DNA from: a bacterium OL-1
GTDB lineage: Bacteria > Actinomycetota > Coriobacteriia > Coriobacteriales > Atopobiaceae
Reading direction: 5' to 3'
Length of the DNA stretch: 64,000 nt
Assembly (NCBI GenBank): GCA_000752675.2
Contig: LM994626.1
Span: 674,665 to 738,664, forward strand
In this document: positions 34,538 through 42,281 of the stretch, one piece after another
How the letters are laid out: each line of letters begins with the position of its first letter
Numbering within the stretch: position 1 is the first letter of the stretch
The notes under the pieces: model-generated
What the model saw: only the letters and a program-made list of their open reading frames with translations
Databases searched by the model: none
What the model was told of the DNA's origin: nothing
Program-made: the position numbers and the translations under genes

Positions 34538-36105
34538 CGCTCGGCGTCGCGCCGGATGCGGTCCCCCTCGCGACGCTCCTCCTCGGTAGGCGGCGGCAGG
34601 TGCGCGCCAAGGTCCGCGGGCACGTCGCGCCCATAGCGCACGATGTCGTTCTCGAGCACGCCAGCCGTATCCTCGGGCAGGTACACCGAGAGGCTCCCGC
34701 CCTTGCAGACAAACTCAGCGCATCCGTCGTCCCCCACGCTGGCGTCGGACTCCCCGCCAAGCACCGAGACCCACCGCTCGCCGGCGTGGCGCGACCCCAC
34801 GTACATGCGCTTTGCTCCGCCTGCGCGATCGGTGAGCACGCACGCCACGCCGGAGCCGCCGTGGCGCCCGTCGCCCTCGCGCGTCCAGCCAACAACATCC
34901 GGGTCGTCGAGGTAGTCGTGCTGCGGCCCGTAGGCAAAGCGACGCCGCAGCTCCATGAGCAGCGGCAGCTCGCGCACGGCGGGAATGTTGCCGTCGTTGG
35001 GCATGCCAAAGAGGTCACCGTAGAAGACGCACGGGTAGCCCGCCTCGCGCAGCAGGATGAGCGCGTATGCCGAGGGCTTGAACCAGCTCTGCACAAAGGA
35101 CTGGAGCGCCTGCCCAGGCTGTGTGTCGTGGTTCTCGACAAAGGTCACGGCGCGCGTGGGATCGGCGCCCACAAGCGTACCGTCAAAGAGATGTCGCAGG
35201 TCAGCGCTCCCAAACGAGCAGGATGCCTGGTACAGGTGGTAGTGGAGCGGCACGTCAAAGAGGCTCATCGCGCGCTCAGAGCCAAGGTAGGCCTTAAGCT
35301 CACCCACATCCGGAGACCAGTACTCCCCCACTGTGAAGAGCTCCTTGCCAAACTCCTGGCGCAACGCCGGCAGCCAGCGGAGAAAGAACTGGCGGTCCAT
35401 GTGCTTGAGCGCGTCCAGCCTAAAGCCATCGAGGTCACAGGTCGAGAGGTACCACTCGCCCCAGCGCAGCAACTCGTCGTAGACGGGCTGGTACATCTCG
35501 TCCACGTCGCAGCCCATGAGGTAGTCGTAGTTGCCGTTGTCACGGTGGTCCACCTGCTCGCTCCAGTGCTTGCCGTCAAAAAGGTAGATGGCGTTCGCAT
35601 GCGTTGTCTCGTCGTAGTCCACGCCGTGAAAGCAGGTCCAGTTCCACTTGAAGGCAGAGTACTTGTCGCCGCGCCCGGGAAAGTCGAAGCGCGTCCAAGC
35701 CGTGATGTCGCGCGGCGCCGAGACGGGCTGCTCGCGGTTGTACGAGGCAACCTCGGTCGCGCGTACGCGCTCCGTTCCGTCGGCGCCCATGCGGTGGTCG
35801 AGAACCACGTCGGCCACGGCCTGCATGCCCGCCGCGTGAATCGCGTCGATGGCGGCCAGGTACTCCTCCCGCGTGCCATACTTGGTGCGCACGGAGCCCT
35901 TCTGGTCGAACTCTCCCAGGTCATAGGTGTCGTACACGCCATAGCCAACGTCGTTTGCGCCGGCCATGCCCTTGTATGCGGGCGGCAGCCACACGGCGGT
36001 GATGCCATTGTCGGCAAAGAGCTGGGCATCCTCGGCCAGGCGGCGCCAGTGCCCGCCGTCCGCGTCGAGGTACCACGAGAAGCCTTGGAGCATCGTGCCG
36101 TTCAT
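34510..36105 (-). CDS. amy: Cytoplasmic alpha-amylase, GH13
   Basis: A 531-residue GH13 enzyme without signal peptide, similar to AmyS-type cytoplasmic amylases (MNGTMLQGFSWYLDADGGHW start). Catalytic motifs: VADVVLDHRMG (region I), GFRLDALKHMD with the Asp nucleophile (II), FTVGEYWS with the acid/base Glu (III) and FVENHDTQPGQAL (IV). A beta-sandwich domain C follows, then a charged tail rich in Glu and Arg (PPPTEEERREGDRIRRDAER) that is not a standard GH13 element. It degrades internal alpha-1,4-glucan or imported maltodextrin. Start ATG 36105; the frame upstream overlaps the small membrane-protein gene. Its 3' end overlaps the DUF3810 gene by 28 bases. Confidence 0.92.
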   Translation of the reverse strand: MNGTMLQGFSWYLDADGGHWRRLAEDAQLFADNGITAVWLPPAYKGMAGANDVGYGVYDTYDLGEFDQKGSVRTKYGTREEYLAAIDAIHAAGMQAVADVVLDHRMGADGTERVRATEVASYNREQPVSAPRDITAWTRFDFPGRGDKYSAFKWNWTCFHGVDYDETTHANAIYLFDGKHWSEQVDHRDNGNYDYLMGCDVDEMYQPVYDELLRWGEWYLSTCDLDGFRLDALKHMDRQFFLRWLPALRQEFGKELFTVGEYWSPDVGELKAYLGSERAMSLFDVPLHYHLYQASCSFGSADLRHLFDGTLVGADPTRAVTFVENHDTQPGQALQSFVQSWFKPSAYALILLREAGYPCVFYGDLFGMPNDGNIPAVRELPLLMELRRRFAYGPQHDYLDDPDVVGWTREGDGRHGGSGVACVLTDRAGGAKRMYVGSRHAGERWVSVLGGESDASVGDDGCAEFVCKGGSLSVYLPEDTAGVLENDIVRYGRDVPADLGAHLPPPTEEERREGDRIRRDAERYSSSQASR

Positions 36106-36122
36106 AAGCGCAGCCGCCGCAC

Positions 36123-36383
36123 CTACCCTATGCGCGTGGGGTGTGCGCAGGCCACAACTGCCGCAACTATGGCCACGAGGATGGCGGGCGCAAAGCCAAT
36201 GAGCCCTAGCACCAGCGAGGCAAGGAAGAGCCACCACACCACTCGCAGCCCAGCGCCAATCGCCCAGCCCATCACGCGAAGTACGCCCACGACAAGGGCA
36301 AACACAAGCCACACCGCGATAACCGCCAGCATGACCGGCGCAAGCAGAACGGCAAGAAGCGATGCGAGAAGAAACGTAACCAT
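36123..36383 (-). CDS. Small hydrophobic membrane protein
   Basis: An 86-residue, almost wholly hydrophobic protein with three likely membrane helices (LLASLLAVLLAPVMLAVIAV, FALVVGVLRVMGWAIG, LASLVLGLIGFAPAILVA). The start is preceded by AAGGGAAGGTTCCC, a fair ribosome site. It lies 17 bases upstream of the amylase gene in the same direction. No family recognised. Confidence 0.6.
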   Translation of the reverse strand: MVTFLLASLLAVLLAPVMLAVIAVWLVFALVVGVLRVMGWAIGAGLRVVWWLFLASLVLGLIGFAPAILVAIVAAVVACAHPTRIG

Positions 36384-36504
36384 GGGAACCTTCCCTTCGG
36401 GACGCCAACGCGGCGTCCACCTGTTACGGGAATCCTACCCCTTTAGCCCAAAGAGCTTGCGCCAGCCACAATGCCCGCGTCCTGTTCAGCATCGCGAAAC
36501 ACAC

Positions 36505-36533
36505 TTGAAACAATATTGCCAACGTGTTACAAC
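36505..36533 (+). promoter_or_regulatory. Sigma-70-type promoter
   Basis: TTGAAA (36505-36510), 17-base spacer, TACAAC (36528-36533), upstream of the 59-codon gene at 36583. Confidence 0.5.
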
Positions 36534-36582
36534 GGTCTTGTAAAAACTACAGGCCGTTTAAGAAAGTCGCAGGTGACGGCAT

Positions 36583-36762
36583 ATGTCCAGCATTTCAGGT
36601 CCGCTCTTTATTCTCGCCGTGTTTCTCATCACAATCGCCCTGCTCGTTGGCGCCGTGCTCGTGGCGGCTGCGGCTCAGGCACTTGTGAACAGGGTGCGCG
36701 GCCAGCATGGTCCGCAGCAAAACGCGACCACCTATCCCACGATGCTCTATCCGCGCTACTAG
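36583..36762 (+). CDS. Single-span membrane microprotein
   Basis: A 59-residue protein. MSSISGPLFILAVFLITIAL continues into a long Ala/Val membrane helix, followed by QALVNRVRGQ and a tail ending MLYPRY. A ribosome site AGGTGA sits 7 bases ahead, a promoter is visible upstream and a stable terminator follows, so this looks like a genuine single-gene unit. Function unknown. Confidence 0.65.
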   Translation: MSSISGPLFILAVFLITIALLVGAVLVAAAAQALVNRVRGQHGPQQNATTYPTMLYPRY

Positions 36763-36799
36763 CTACCTGCGCGCAGGAGAGGCGCACAGACGACTCGCG

Positions 36800-36836
36800 A
36801 CGGCCCGGACGGGAAGTGCCCGCCCGGGCCGTTCTT
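36800..36836 (+). terminator. Terminator after the microprotein gene
   Basis: Arms ACGGCCCGG and CCGGGCCGT, extended by CGGG/CCCG across a mismatch, loop AAGTG, then TCTTGTG. Confidence 0.75.
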
Positions 36837-36863
36837 GTGCGCAACCCCGCTTGCCGGGCCCCA

Positions 36864-37742
36864 CTACCTCCTGCGAACGACCCCAAGGCGCAGCTGATGA
36901 AGTCCGCGCAGCGTGAGAGTCTTGTCCACCACGGCCGTATGAGACACAAGAGGCGCCAAGCGACCAGCACCGCTGCCCGTGAGCACGACGGGAGCCTCCT
37001 CGCCAAGCTCGGCAAAAACACGATCGAGAAGACCATCCACGCGGGCGACCTCGCCAAAGACCACGCCGGACTGCATGGCCTCGCGCGTGGAACGACCGAT
37101 GGCCGCCTTGGGTGCATGCAGCTCGATCACGGGCAGGCGGGCTGCGGCGCGGGAGAGCGCCTGCGCCCCAAGCGCAAGCCCCGGCGCGATAATTCCGCCG
37201 AGAAACGCCCCCTCACCATCAATGACCTCGATATTCATGGTGGTCCCAAAGTCCACCGCCACGACCGGTGCCCCATAGGTGGCACGCGCGGCCACCACGT
37301 CTGCTATGCGGTCGGGACCAATCTCGGCAGGGTCGCTGTAGCGCATGCGCAGCCCTGTCTTGAGACCCGGCCCCACTACCACGGGTCGCGTGCGGCAGGC
37401 CGTTTCCAGCGCCGCCGACCAGGCCTCCGTTAACGATGGGACCACGCAGGAGAGAACCGCGTCGAGTGGCGGCTCGGCAAAGGTTGCGGCACGCGTGGGG
37501 GCGAGGGTGCGCTGCTCGGCAACGTCGCGCGCAAGCACGCCCAAGACCTGCGCCACCTGCATGCGGGCCTCGTCGGCCGTGAGTTTCTCGGGCGTGGTGA
37601 GCTCCCAGGTACCCAGCGGCTCATCCGTCTCGCCGGCGTCCGCCGAGAAGAGCCCAAAGCCGGTTGAGGTGTTGCCCACGTCAACGGCAAGAACACAGCG
37701 TCCCTCACCCGCAGCAGGGCTGGCCTGCTCACCCTTTCCCAT
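36864..37742 (-). CDS. coaX: Type III pantothenate kinase
   Basis: A 292-residue ASKHA-fold kinase that phosphorylates pantothenate as the first step of CoA synthesis. VLAVDVGNTSTGFGLFS is the phosphate-binding loop, SCVVPSLT and IGPDRIADVVAA the central motifs, VVAVDFGTTMNIEVIDGEGAFLGGIIAPGL the pantothenate/ATP site with the catalytic Asp, and VLTGSGAGRLAPL the adenine motif. The start at MGKGEQ (37742) has AAGGGAGCGCAT; upstream in-frame codons lie in the promoter shared with the divergent OPT gene. Confidence 0.94.
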   Translation of the reverse strand: MGKGEQASPAAGEGRCVLAVDVGNTSTGFGLFSADAGETDEPLGTWELTTPEKLTADEARMQVAQVLGVLARDVAEQRTLAPTRAATFAEPPLDAVLSCVVPSLTEAWSAALETACRTRPVVVGPGLKTGLRMRYSDPAEIGPDRIADVVAARATYGAPVVAVDFGTTMNIEVIDGEGAFLGGIIAPGLALGAQALSRAAARLPVIELHAPKAAIGRSTREAMQSGVVFGEVARVDGLLDRVFAELGEEAPVVLTGSGAGRLAPLVSHTAVVDKTLTLRGLHQLRLGVVRRR

Positions 37743-37890
37743 ATGCGCTCCCTTCGACGTCACCGCAGAGGCCATTCGCTATACTCTAGCAAGTCCGCGC
37801 GCATGTCCGGCGCACGGCACCGGTAACCCGACTCCTCGGCCCGCAACCGCCGGCCACCAGGGGGAGCGGATATACGCAAAGGAGAACAAC

Positions 37891-39609
37891 ATGGACAATC
37901 CCTCTGGCCGCGCCTCGTGGCGTGGGCAGCTGACGGCGCGCGGCGTCGTCATTGGCTGCATTGGCTGCGTCGTCATCACTGCTTCCTCCGCCTACACGGC
38001 GCTCAAGCTCGGCGCGCTGCCGTGGCCCATCGTGTTTGCGGCCATCGTCTCGCTCTTCTTCCTCAAGCTTCTGGGCAACGCCAGCCTGAACGAGGCAAAT
38101 GTCACGCACACTATCATGTCTGCCGGCGCCATGGTTGCGGGTGGCCTGGCCTTCACCATTCCCGGCGCATGGATGCTGGGATACGCCGACGAGGTGGGCT
38201 TTGCGCAGATGCTCGTTGTGGCGCTTGCCGGCACAGGCCTGGGCCTTGTTGCCACGGCAATCATCCACCGGCACTTCATTGTTGACGCGAACCTGGAGTT
38301 TCCCATGGGTGCCTCCGCGGCGCAGACCCTGCGCGCAACCGAGGCCGGAGGCAAAACCGGACGCCGGCTCTTTGCCTCGATGGGACTAGCCGGCGTTTAT
38401 GCTGTGCTGCGCGACGCACTTGGCGCCGTACCCTCCATGCTGGCGGCGCTCCCCATCCCCGGCGTGAGCTTTGGCATCTACAACTCTCCCATGATGCTCT
38501 CGGTGGGATTTCTCGTGGGCGGCGTGGCCGTGGCCTGGTGGTTTGCGGGCGCCCTGCTCGCCAACTTTGGCATCGTGGTGGCAGGCAGCGCCGCAGGACT
38601 TTGGGCCGTCGACGCCGCACAGGGCATCGTGAAGAGCCTGGGCATGGGCCTCATGATGGGCGCCGGGCTTGCCGTGGTGGCAAAGGACATCGTGCCGCAG
38701 CTCGCGGGCATCGTGCGCGGCGTGCGGGGTGCCAGTAACGGCGCGGGCAGCGATAGCGATGGCGCGGGAGCGACGGAATCCCTGGTCACCGGCAATGTGC
38801 GCACCGACGCCGGCACGTTTGCGGTGATTGTCGCCGCCATCGTGGTTCTCATGTGCATGGGGCTTGGCCTTCCGCCGGTGGCGAGCATTGTGGTGGTGCT
38901 TCTCGCCTTTGTGACCACCGCGATGAGCGCGCAGTCATGCGGACAGACGGGCATCGACCCCATGGAGATCTTTGGCCTTATCGTGCTGCTGCTTGTCTCG
39001 GCATTTGCGCAGGTACGAGAGATGCAGCTCTTCTTCATTGCCGGCGTTGTGGCTGTTGCCTGCGGACTTGCCGGCGACGTGATGAACGACTTCAAGGCCG
39101 GAAGCATCCTTGGCACCGACCCGCGCGCCCAGTGGCTGGGGCAGGCCATCGGCGGCGTGCTGGGGGCAGTGGTCTCCGCTGCGGTCATGATGGCGCTGGT
39201 GGAGGCATATGGACCGGACGCCTTTGGGCTGGGCAAGGAGTTTGTCTCGGCGCAGGCGAGCGTGGTGGCAACAATGGTCTCGGGCATCCCCAGCGTTCCC
39301 GCGTTTGTGATTGGCCTTGCGGCGGGCATCGCGCTCTACTGGGCGGGGCTGCCGGCCATGATGCTGGGGCTTGGCGTCTACCTGCCGTTCTACATGTCGT
39401 TCACCGCTGCGCTGGGTGCGGCGCTCAAGTGGGTAATCGATCGCGTTCGTACCGCGCGCACGGCCAACCTGCCCGCAGACGAGCGCGCCACGCGCGACGC
39501 CGACGCGCAGGAGGCGGGGGTGGTCATTGCCTCTGGCGTGCTGGGTGGCGAGTCGATCGTGGGTGTCATTATCGCAATGGTGAGCGTTATTGCGGGGCTT
39601 ACGGCGTAG
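37891..39609 (+). CDS. OPT-family oligopeptide transporter
   Basis: A 572-residue membrane protein with about 14 helices. TARGVVIGCIGCVVITASSAYTALKLG and NEANVTHTIMSAGAMVAGGLAFTIPG are typical of bacterial OPT proteins, as are QLFFIAGVVAVACGLAGDVMNDFKAGSILG and LPFYMSFTAALGAALKW. Members move oligopeptides or metal-siderophore complexes with protons; substrate here unknown. ATG 37891 follows AAAGGAGAACAAC. It diverges from coaX, with a TATACT element near 37781. The region 38750-38810 codes for a hydrophilic loop. Confidence 0.9.
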   Translation: MDNPSGRASWRGQLTARGVVIGCIGCVVITASSAYTALKLGALPWPIVFAAIVSLFFLKLLGNASLNEANVTHTIMSAGAMVAGGLAFTIPGAWMLGYADEVGFAQMLVVALAGTGLGLVATAIIHRHFIVDANLEFPMGASAAQTLRATEAGGKTGRRLFASMGLAGVYAVLRDALGAVPSMLAALPIPGVSFGIYNSPMMLSVGFLVGGVAVAWWFAGALLANFGIVVAGSAAGLWAVDAAQGIVKSLGMGLMMGAGLAVVAKDIVPQLAGIVRGVRGASNGAGSDSDGAGATESLVTGNVRTDAGTFAVIVAAIVVLMCMGLGLPPVASIVVVLLAFVTTAMSAQSCGQTGIDPMEIFGLIVLLLVSAFAQVREMQLFFIAGVVAVACGLAGDVMNDFKAGSILGTDPRAQWLGQAIGGVLGAVVSAAVMMALVEAYGPDAFGLGKEFVSAQASVVATMVSGIPSVPAFVIGLAAGIALYWAGLPAMMLGLGVYLPFYMSFTAALGAALKWVIDRVRTARTANLPADERATRDADAQEAGVVIASGVLGGESIVGVIIAMVSVIAGLTA

Positions 39610-39659
39610 AGACGCGAGGGCACGTCGCCGGAAGGCGCATTTTGGCAGCGCTCGCATTC

Positions 39660-39699
39660 AAAAGGGCCCCTCCGGCGACTTTTTGTCTCCGGAGGGGCC
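39660..39699 (-). terminator. Terminator of the PatB/MalY-type gene
   Basis: On the minus strand, perfect 11-bp arms (39689-39699 and 39665-39675) with a 13-base loop are followed by CTTTT. Confidence 0.75.
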
Positions 39700-39786
39700 T
39701 GTGTGTTGCAAACGACGCAAAAGAGTCTCTTTGGCGACATTCATTGATGCGTCGCGCTGCCGGCACCCGCCGCCGACGCCGCACCG

Positions 39787-40995
39787 CTACGCGTTGAACA
39801 CGTAGCGATCCAGCCGCTCAAACGCCTCTCGCACGCGCGAGAGCGGCAGCGCGAGGTTCATGCGCACGTGGCAGGGCCCGTGGAACGCGCGGCCATCCTG
39901 CCAGTCAACGCCCACGCGCCATCCTGCGCGCTCGACCCACTCGATGTCGCGGCCGTGGCGCTCGCACCACTCGCCGCAGTCAAGGAACAGCATGTAGGTC
40001 CCCTCGGGCCTACTTACCTGTACGCCCTCGAAGTGCTCGCCGATAAAGTCGCACGCCCAGGAGACGTTGCCGTCCAGCACCTGCAGCAGCTCCTCCAGCC
40101 AGGCCTTGCCCTCACTGCTATACGCGCCGATAAGCGCGTGCATCGAGAGCACGCTCATCGAGTTGTAGCAGGACTTCATGCTCTTTGCCACAACACGATC
40201 GCGCAGGTAGTCGTCGTAGATGATGTGGTAGCTCCCCACCAGCCCAGCCAGGTTGAAGGTCTTGCTCGGGGCGTAGAGCGCCACCGTGCGCCGGCGGGCG
40301 TCCTTGCTCACGGACTGCGTGGGCACGTGGGCGTGCCCGGGCAGCACCAGGTCGGACCAGATCTCGTCGGAAATCACCACGCAGTCGTGCTCGCGGTAGA
40401 CCTCCATCGCGCGCTCAAGCTCCCAGCGCTCCCACACGCGCCCGCAGGGGTTGTGCGGCGAGCAGAACACCGCCACATGGATGTGGTTCTCCTCCAGCTT
40501 GGCGGCCATATCCTCATAGTCCATGCGCCAGACGCCCTGCTCGTCCTTGACCAGCGGCGACAGGACGATCCTGTAGCCGTTCTCCTCTATGCAGTGCGTG
40601 AAGCCAATGTAGGTTGGGCTGTGGAGAAGCACGGCGTCACCTGGCGCGGCAAAGGCCGTAAGCGTGGAGACCAGGCCGCCAAGCACGCCGTTCTCGTATC
40701 CAATGTGTGCCGGCTCAAGGCCGCGCACGCCGTTGCACCGGGCCTGCCAGTCAATGATTGCCTGGTAGTACTCATCGCGCGGTGAGAAGTAGCCAAACGC
40801 CGGATGCTGGATGCGCTCGGCCATGGCGCGCGTGATGGAGGGTGCCGTGGGGAAGTTCATGTCGGCAACCCACATGGGAATGGCGTCGAAGCCCTCCGCC
40901 GGCGCGTCCGGCGCCATGCCGCCCGAGCCAAGCGCGTCGACCGCGATGGCATCCATGCCGTGTCGTTCCATGATTGATTTGAAGTCGTACGTCAT
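39787..40995 (-). CDS. PatB/MalY-type PLP-dependent C-S lyase or aminotransferase
   Basis: A 402-residue fold-type I PLP enzyme. PMWVADMNFPTAPSITRAM is the MalY/PatB hallmark at the N-terminus. HPAFGYFSPRDEYYQAIIDW, CSPHNPCGRVW, VISDEIWSDLVLPG and the Schiff-base Lys in LYAPSKTFNLAGLVGS (near residue 240) are intact. Relatives act as cystathionine beta-lyases or cysteine-S-conjugate lyases, giving homocysteine or thiols. Its ATG at 40995 overlaps the stop of the YbaK-like gene (ATGA), with GGAGGAGACCGC as ribosome site, so the two are coupled. Confidence 0.9.
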   Translation of the reverse strand: MTYDFKSIMERHGMDAIAVDALGSGGMAPDAPAEGFDAIPMWVADMNFPTAPSITRAMAERIQHPAFGYFSPRDEYYQAIIDWQARCNGVRGLEPAHIGYENGVLGGLVSTLTAFAAPGDAVLLHSPTYIGFTHCIEENGYRIVLSPLVKDEQGVWRMDYEDMAAKLEENHIHVAVFCSPHNPCGRVWERWELERAMEVYREHDCVVISDEIWSDLVLPGHAHVPTQSVSKDARRRTVALYAPSKTFNLAGLVGSYHIIYDDYLRDRVVAKSMKSCYNSMSVLSMHALIGAYSSEGKAWLEELLQVLDGNVSWACDFIGEHFEGVQVSRPEGTYMLFLDCGEWCERHGRDIEWVERAGWRVGVDWQDGRAFHGPCHVRMNLALPLSRVREAFERLDRYVFNA

Positions 40996-41475
40996 GCGGT
41001 CTCCTCCCGCCAGTCCTTGCACACGTCCACCCAGCCCTCGGACGCCGAGCAGCGCTCGAGCTCGGGAAGGGTGAGGCCAAATCGCGCTGCTCTCGCTTCC
41101 CGCCGCGGGGAACACGCGGTCAAAGCGGCGCAGCGAGACGTCCAGGTACGTGCGCACGCCGGGCTTCACGGCAAACGGGCAGACGCCGCCCATGGGGTGG
41201 CCCACCACCTGCGGCAGGTCGCTTGGAGCCACAAAGCGCGGCTTTGTCCCAAACTCGCGCTTGAAGGCCGCACTCCACAGCTTGGCGTCGCCCGCGCACA
41301 CCACGAGGACGGCACCCTCCCCAACCGCGCACGCCATCGTCTTGGCAATGCGCGCCGGCTCGCAGCCCAGGTCGCGCGCAGCCAGCTCCACCGTGGCGCT
41401 CGACTGGTCAAACTCGATGATCTTGTCGGCAACGCCAAAGGGCCCGAGGTACGCTCGGACGCTCTCGACCGACAT
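40992..41475 (-). pseudogene. YbaK/EbsC-type aminoacyl-tRNA editing protein with a frameshift
   Basis: The frame starting at 41475 (MSVESVRAYL) reads through ATVELAARDLGCEPARIAKT and PQVVGHPMGGVCPFAV to FPAAGSESSAI, a good YbaK/ProX-deacylase pattern (about 155 residues expected). Then at the AAA on plus at 41079-41081 the family sequence continues in the +1 frame as LTLPELERCSASEGWVDVCK and ends at a TGA that overlaps the next gene's ATG. One extra base in the T3 run of the coding strand explains this. So the gene is either disrupted by a single-base insertion, read through by slippage, or carries a sequence error. The conserved end coupling argues that it was recently intact. Confidence 0.78.
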
Positions 41476-41555
41476 GGGCCACATCCCCTCTCGAACAGCC
41501 GTCCACTCGCAGGGCAGCATCACAAGAGAGTAGCCTACCACCGCCATCGGCCAAG

Positions 41556-42281
41556 TTACCACCGCTGGCCGTAGGACTGGCCGGCTCCGAGAACGCCTTC
41601 CTCGTGCGAGGCGATGCCGTCGCTCTTGCGCAGTGCTCGCTTGTTGACCAGGTGTTCCTTCCAGCCGTACGAGAGCTGCGGCGGCGTGGGCGCCTCTAGC
41701 TCCACGTGGCCAAAGGCGTTGACCACCCGGGTTCCGCAGGCAAGTTCCCTCTCGCGCGAGAAATCCGTGATGTAGTTGGCATGCACGTGGCCGTGGACCA
41801 TGAGGGCGGGCCGCCAGCGCTCGAGCAGCGTGTTGAAGCACTTGAAGCCGCGGTGCGGGAGGTCGTCCAGATCTCCCACGCCGCGCGCGGGTGCATGGGC
41901 GAGAAGCACGTCGAAGCCGCCCAGCAGGCGGATGCTCGGCTCGACCTTGCGGATGCGCCGGCGCATCTCCTGCTCGGTGGACATGTAGGTACCGTCCTTG
42001 TAGCGCATGGAGCCACCCAGTCCAACAATGCGCAGGCCACGGTACACGTAGACCGAGTCGTCCACGCAGATGCAGCCCAAAGGCGGCTTGCGGCGGTAGC
42101 TCTCGTCGTGGTTGCCATGCACGTAGAGCACGGGACACGTGAGCATGGTGACGAGAAACTCCAGGTAGTCGGCATCGAGGTCGCCCGCCGCCAGGACAAG
42201 GTCAACGCCCTCGAAGCGCGAGCGGCGGAAGTTGTCCCACAGCATGCGCTCCTCGACGTCGGCAATCGCGAGGATCTTCAT
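41556..42281 (-). CDS. Calcineurin-like metallophosphoesterase
   Basis: A 241-residue phosphoesterase. Motifs: LAIADVEE (an altered D-x-H, with Val-Glu in place of the His), LAAGDLDADY (GDxxD), VHGNHDESYR (GNHD), LLAHAPARGVGD and VHGHVHANYITDF (GHxH). The first motif is unusual because the dinuclear metal site normally uses D-x-H; here D-V-E may weaken one metal. Substrate unknown. Its ATG overlaps the stop of the ParB/BMP-type gene (ATGA), so the two are coupled. The C-terminus is Gly/Ser-rich. Confidence 0.82.
   Translation of the reverse strand: MKILAIADVEERMLWDNFRRSRFEGVDLVLAAGDLDADYLEFLVTMLTCPVLYVHGNHDESYRRKPPLGCICVDDSVYVYRGLRIVGLGGSMRYKDGTYMSTEQEMRRRIRKVEPSIRLLGGFDVLLAHAPARGVGDLDDLPHRGFKCFNTLLERWRPALMVHGHVHANYITDFSRERELACGTRVVNAFGHVELEAPTPPQLSYGWKEHLVNKRALRKSDGIASHEEGVLGAGQSYGQRW

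Noticed and set aside
34600..36543. 647-codon plus-strand ORF opposite the amylase gene
   Set aside because: It is a shadow of the amylase gene: high GC third positions create long antisense frames; it has no domain pattern or ribosome site.
39787..42138. A single 783-codon minus-strand gene
   Set aside because: The long frame joins a PatB-type gene, most of a YbaK-like gene and antisense of the phosphoesterase; ribosome sites, overlaps and the frameshift show three separate genes.
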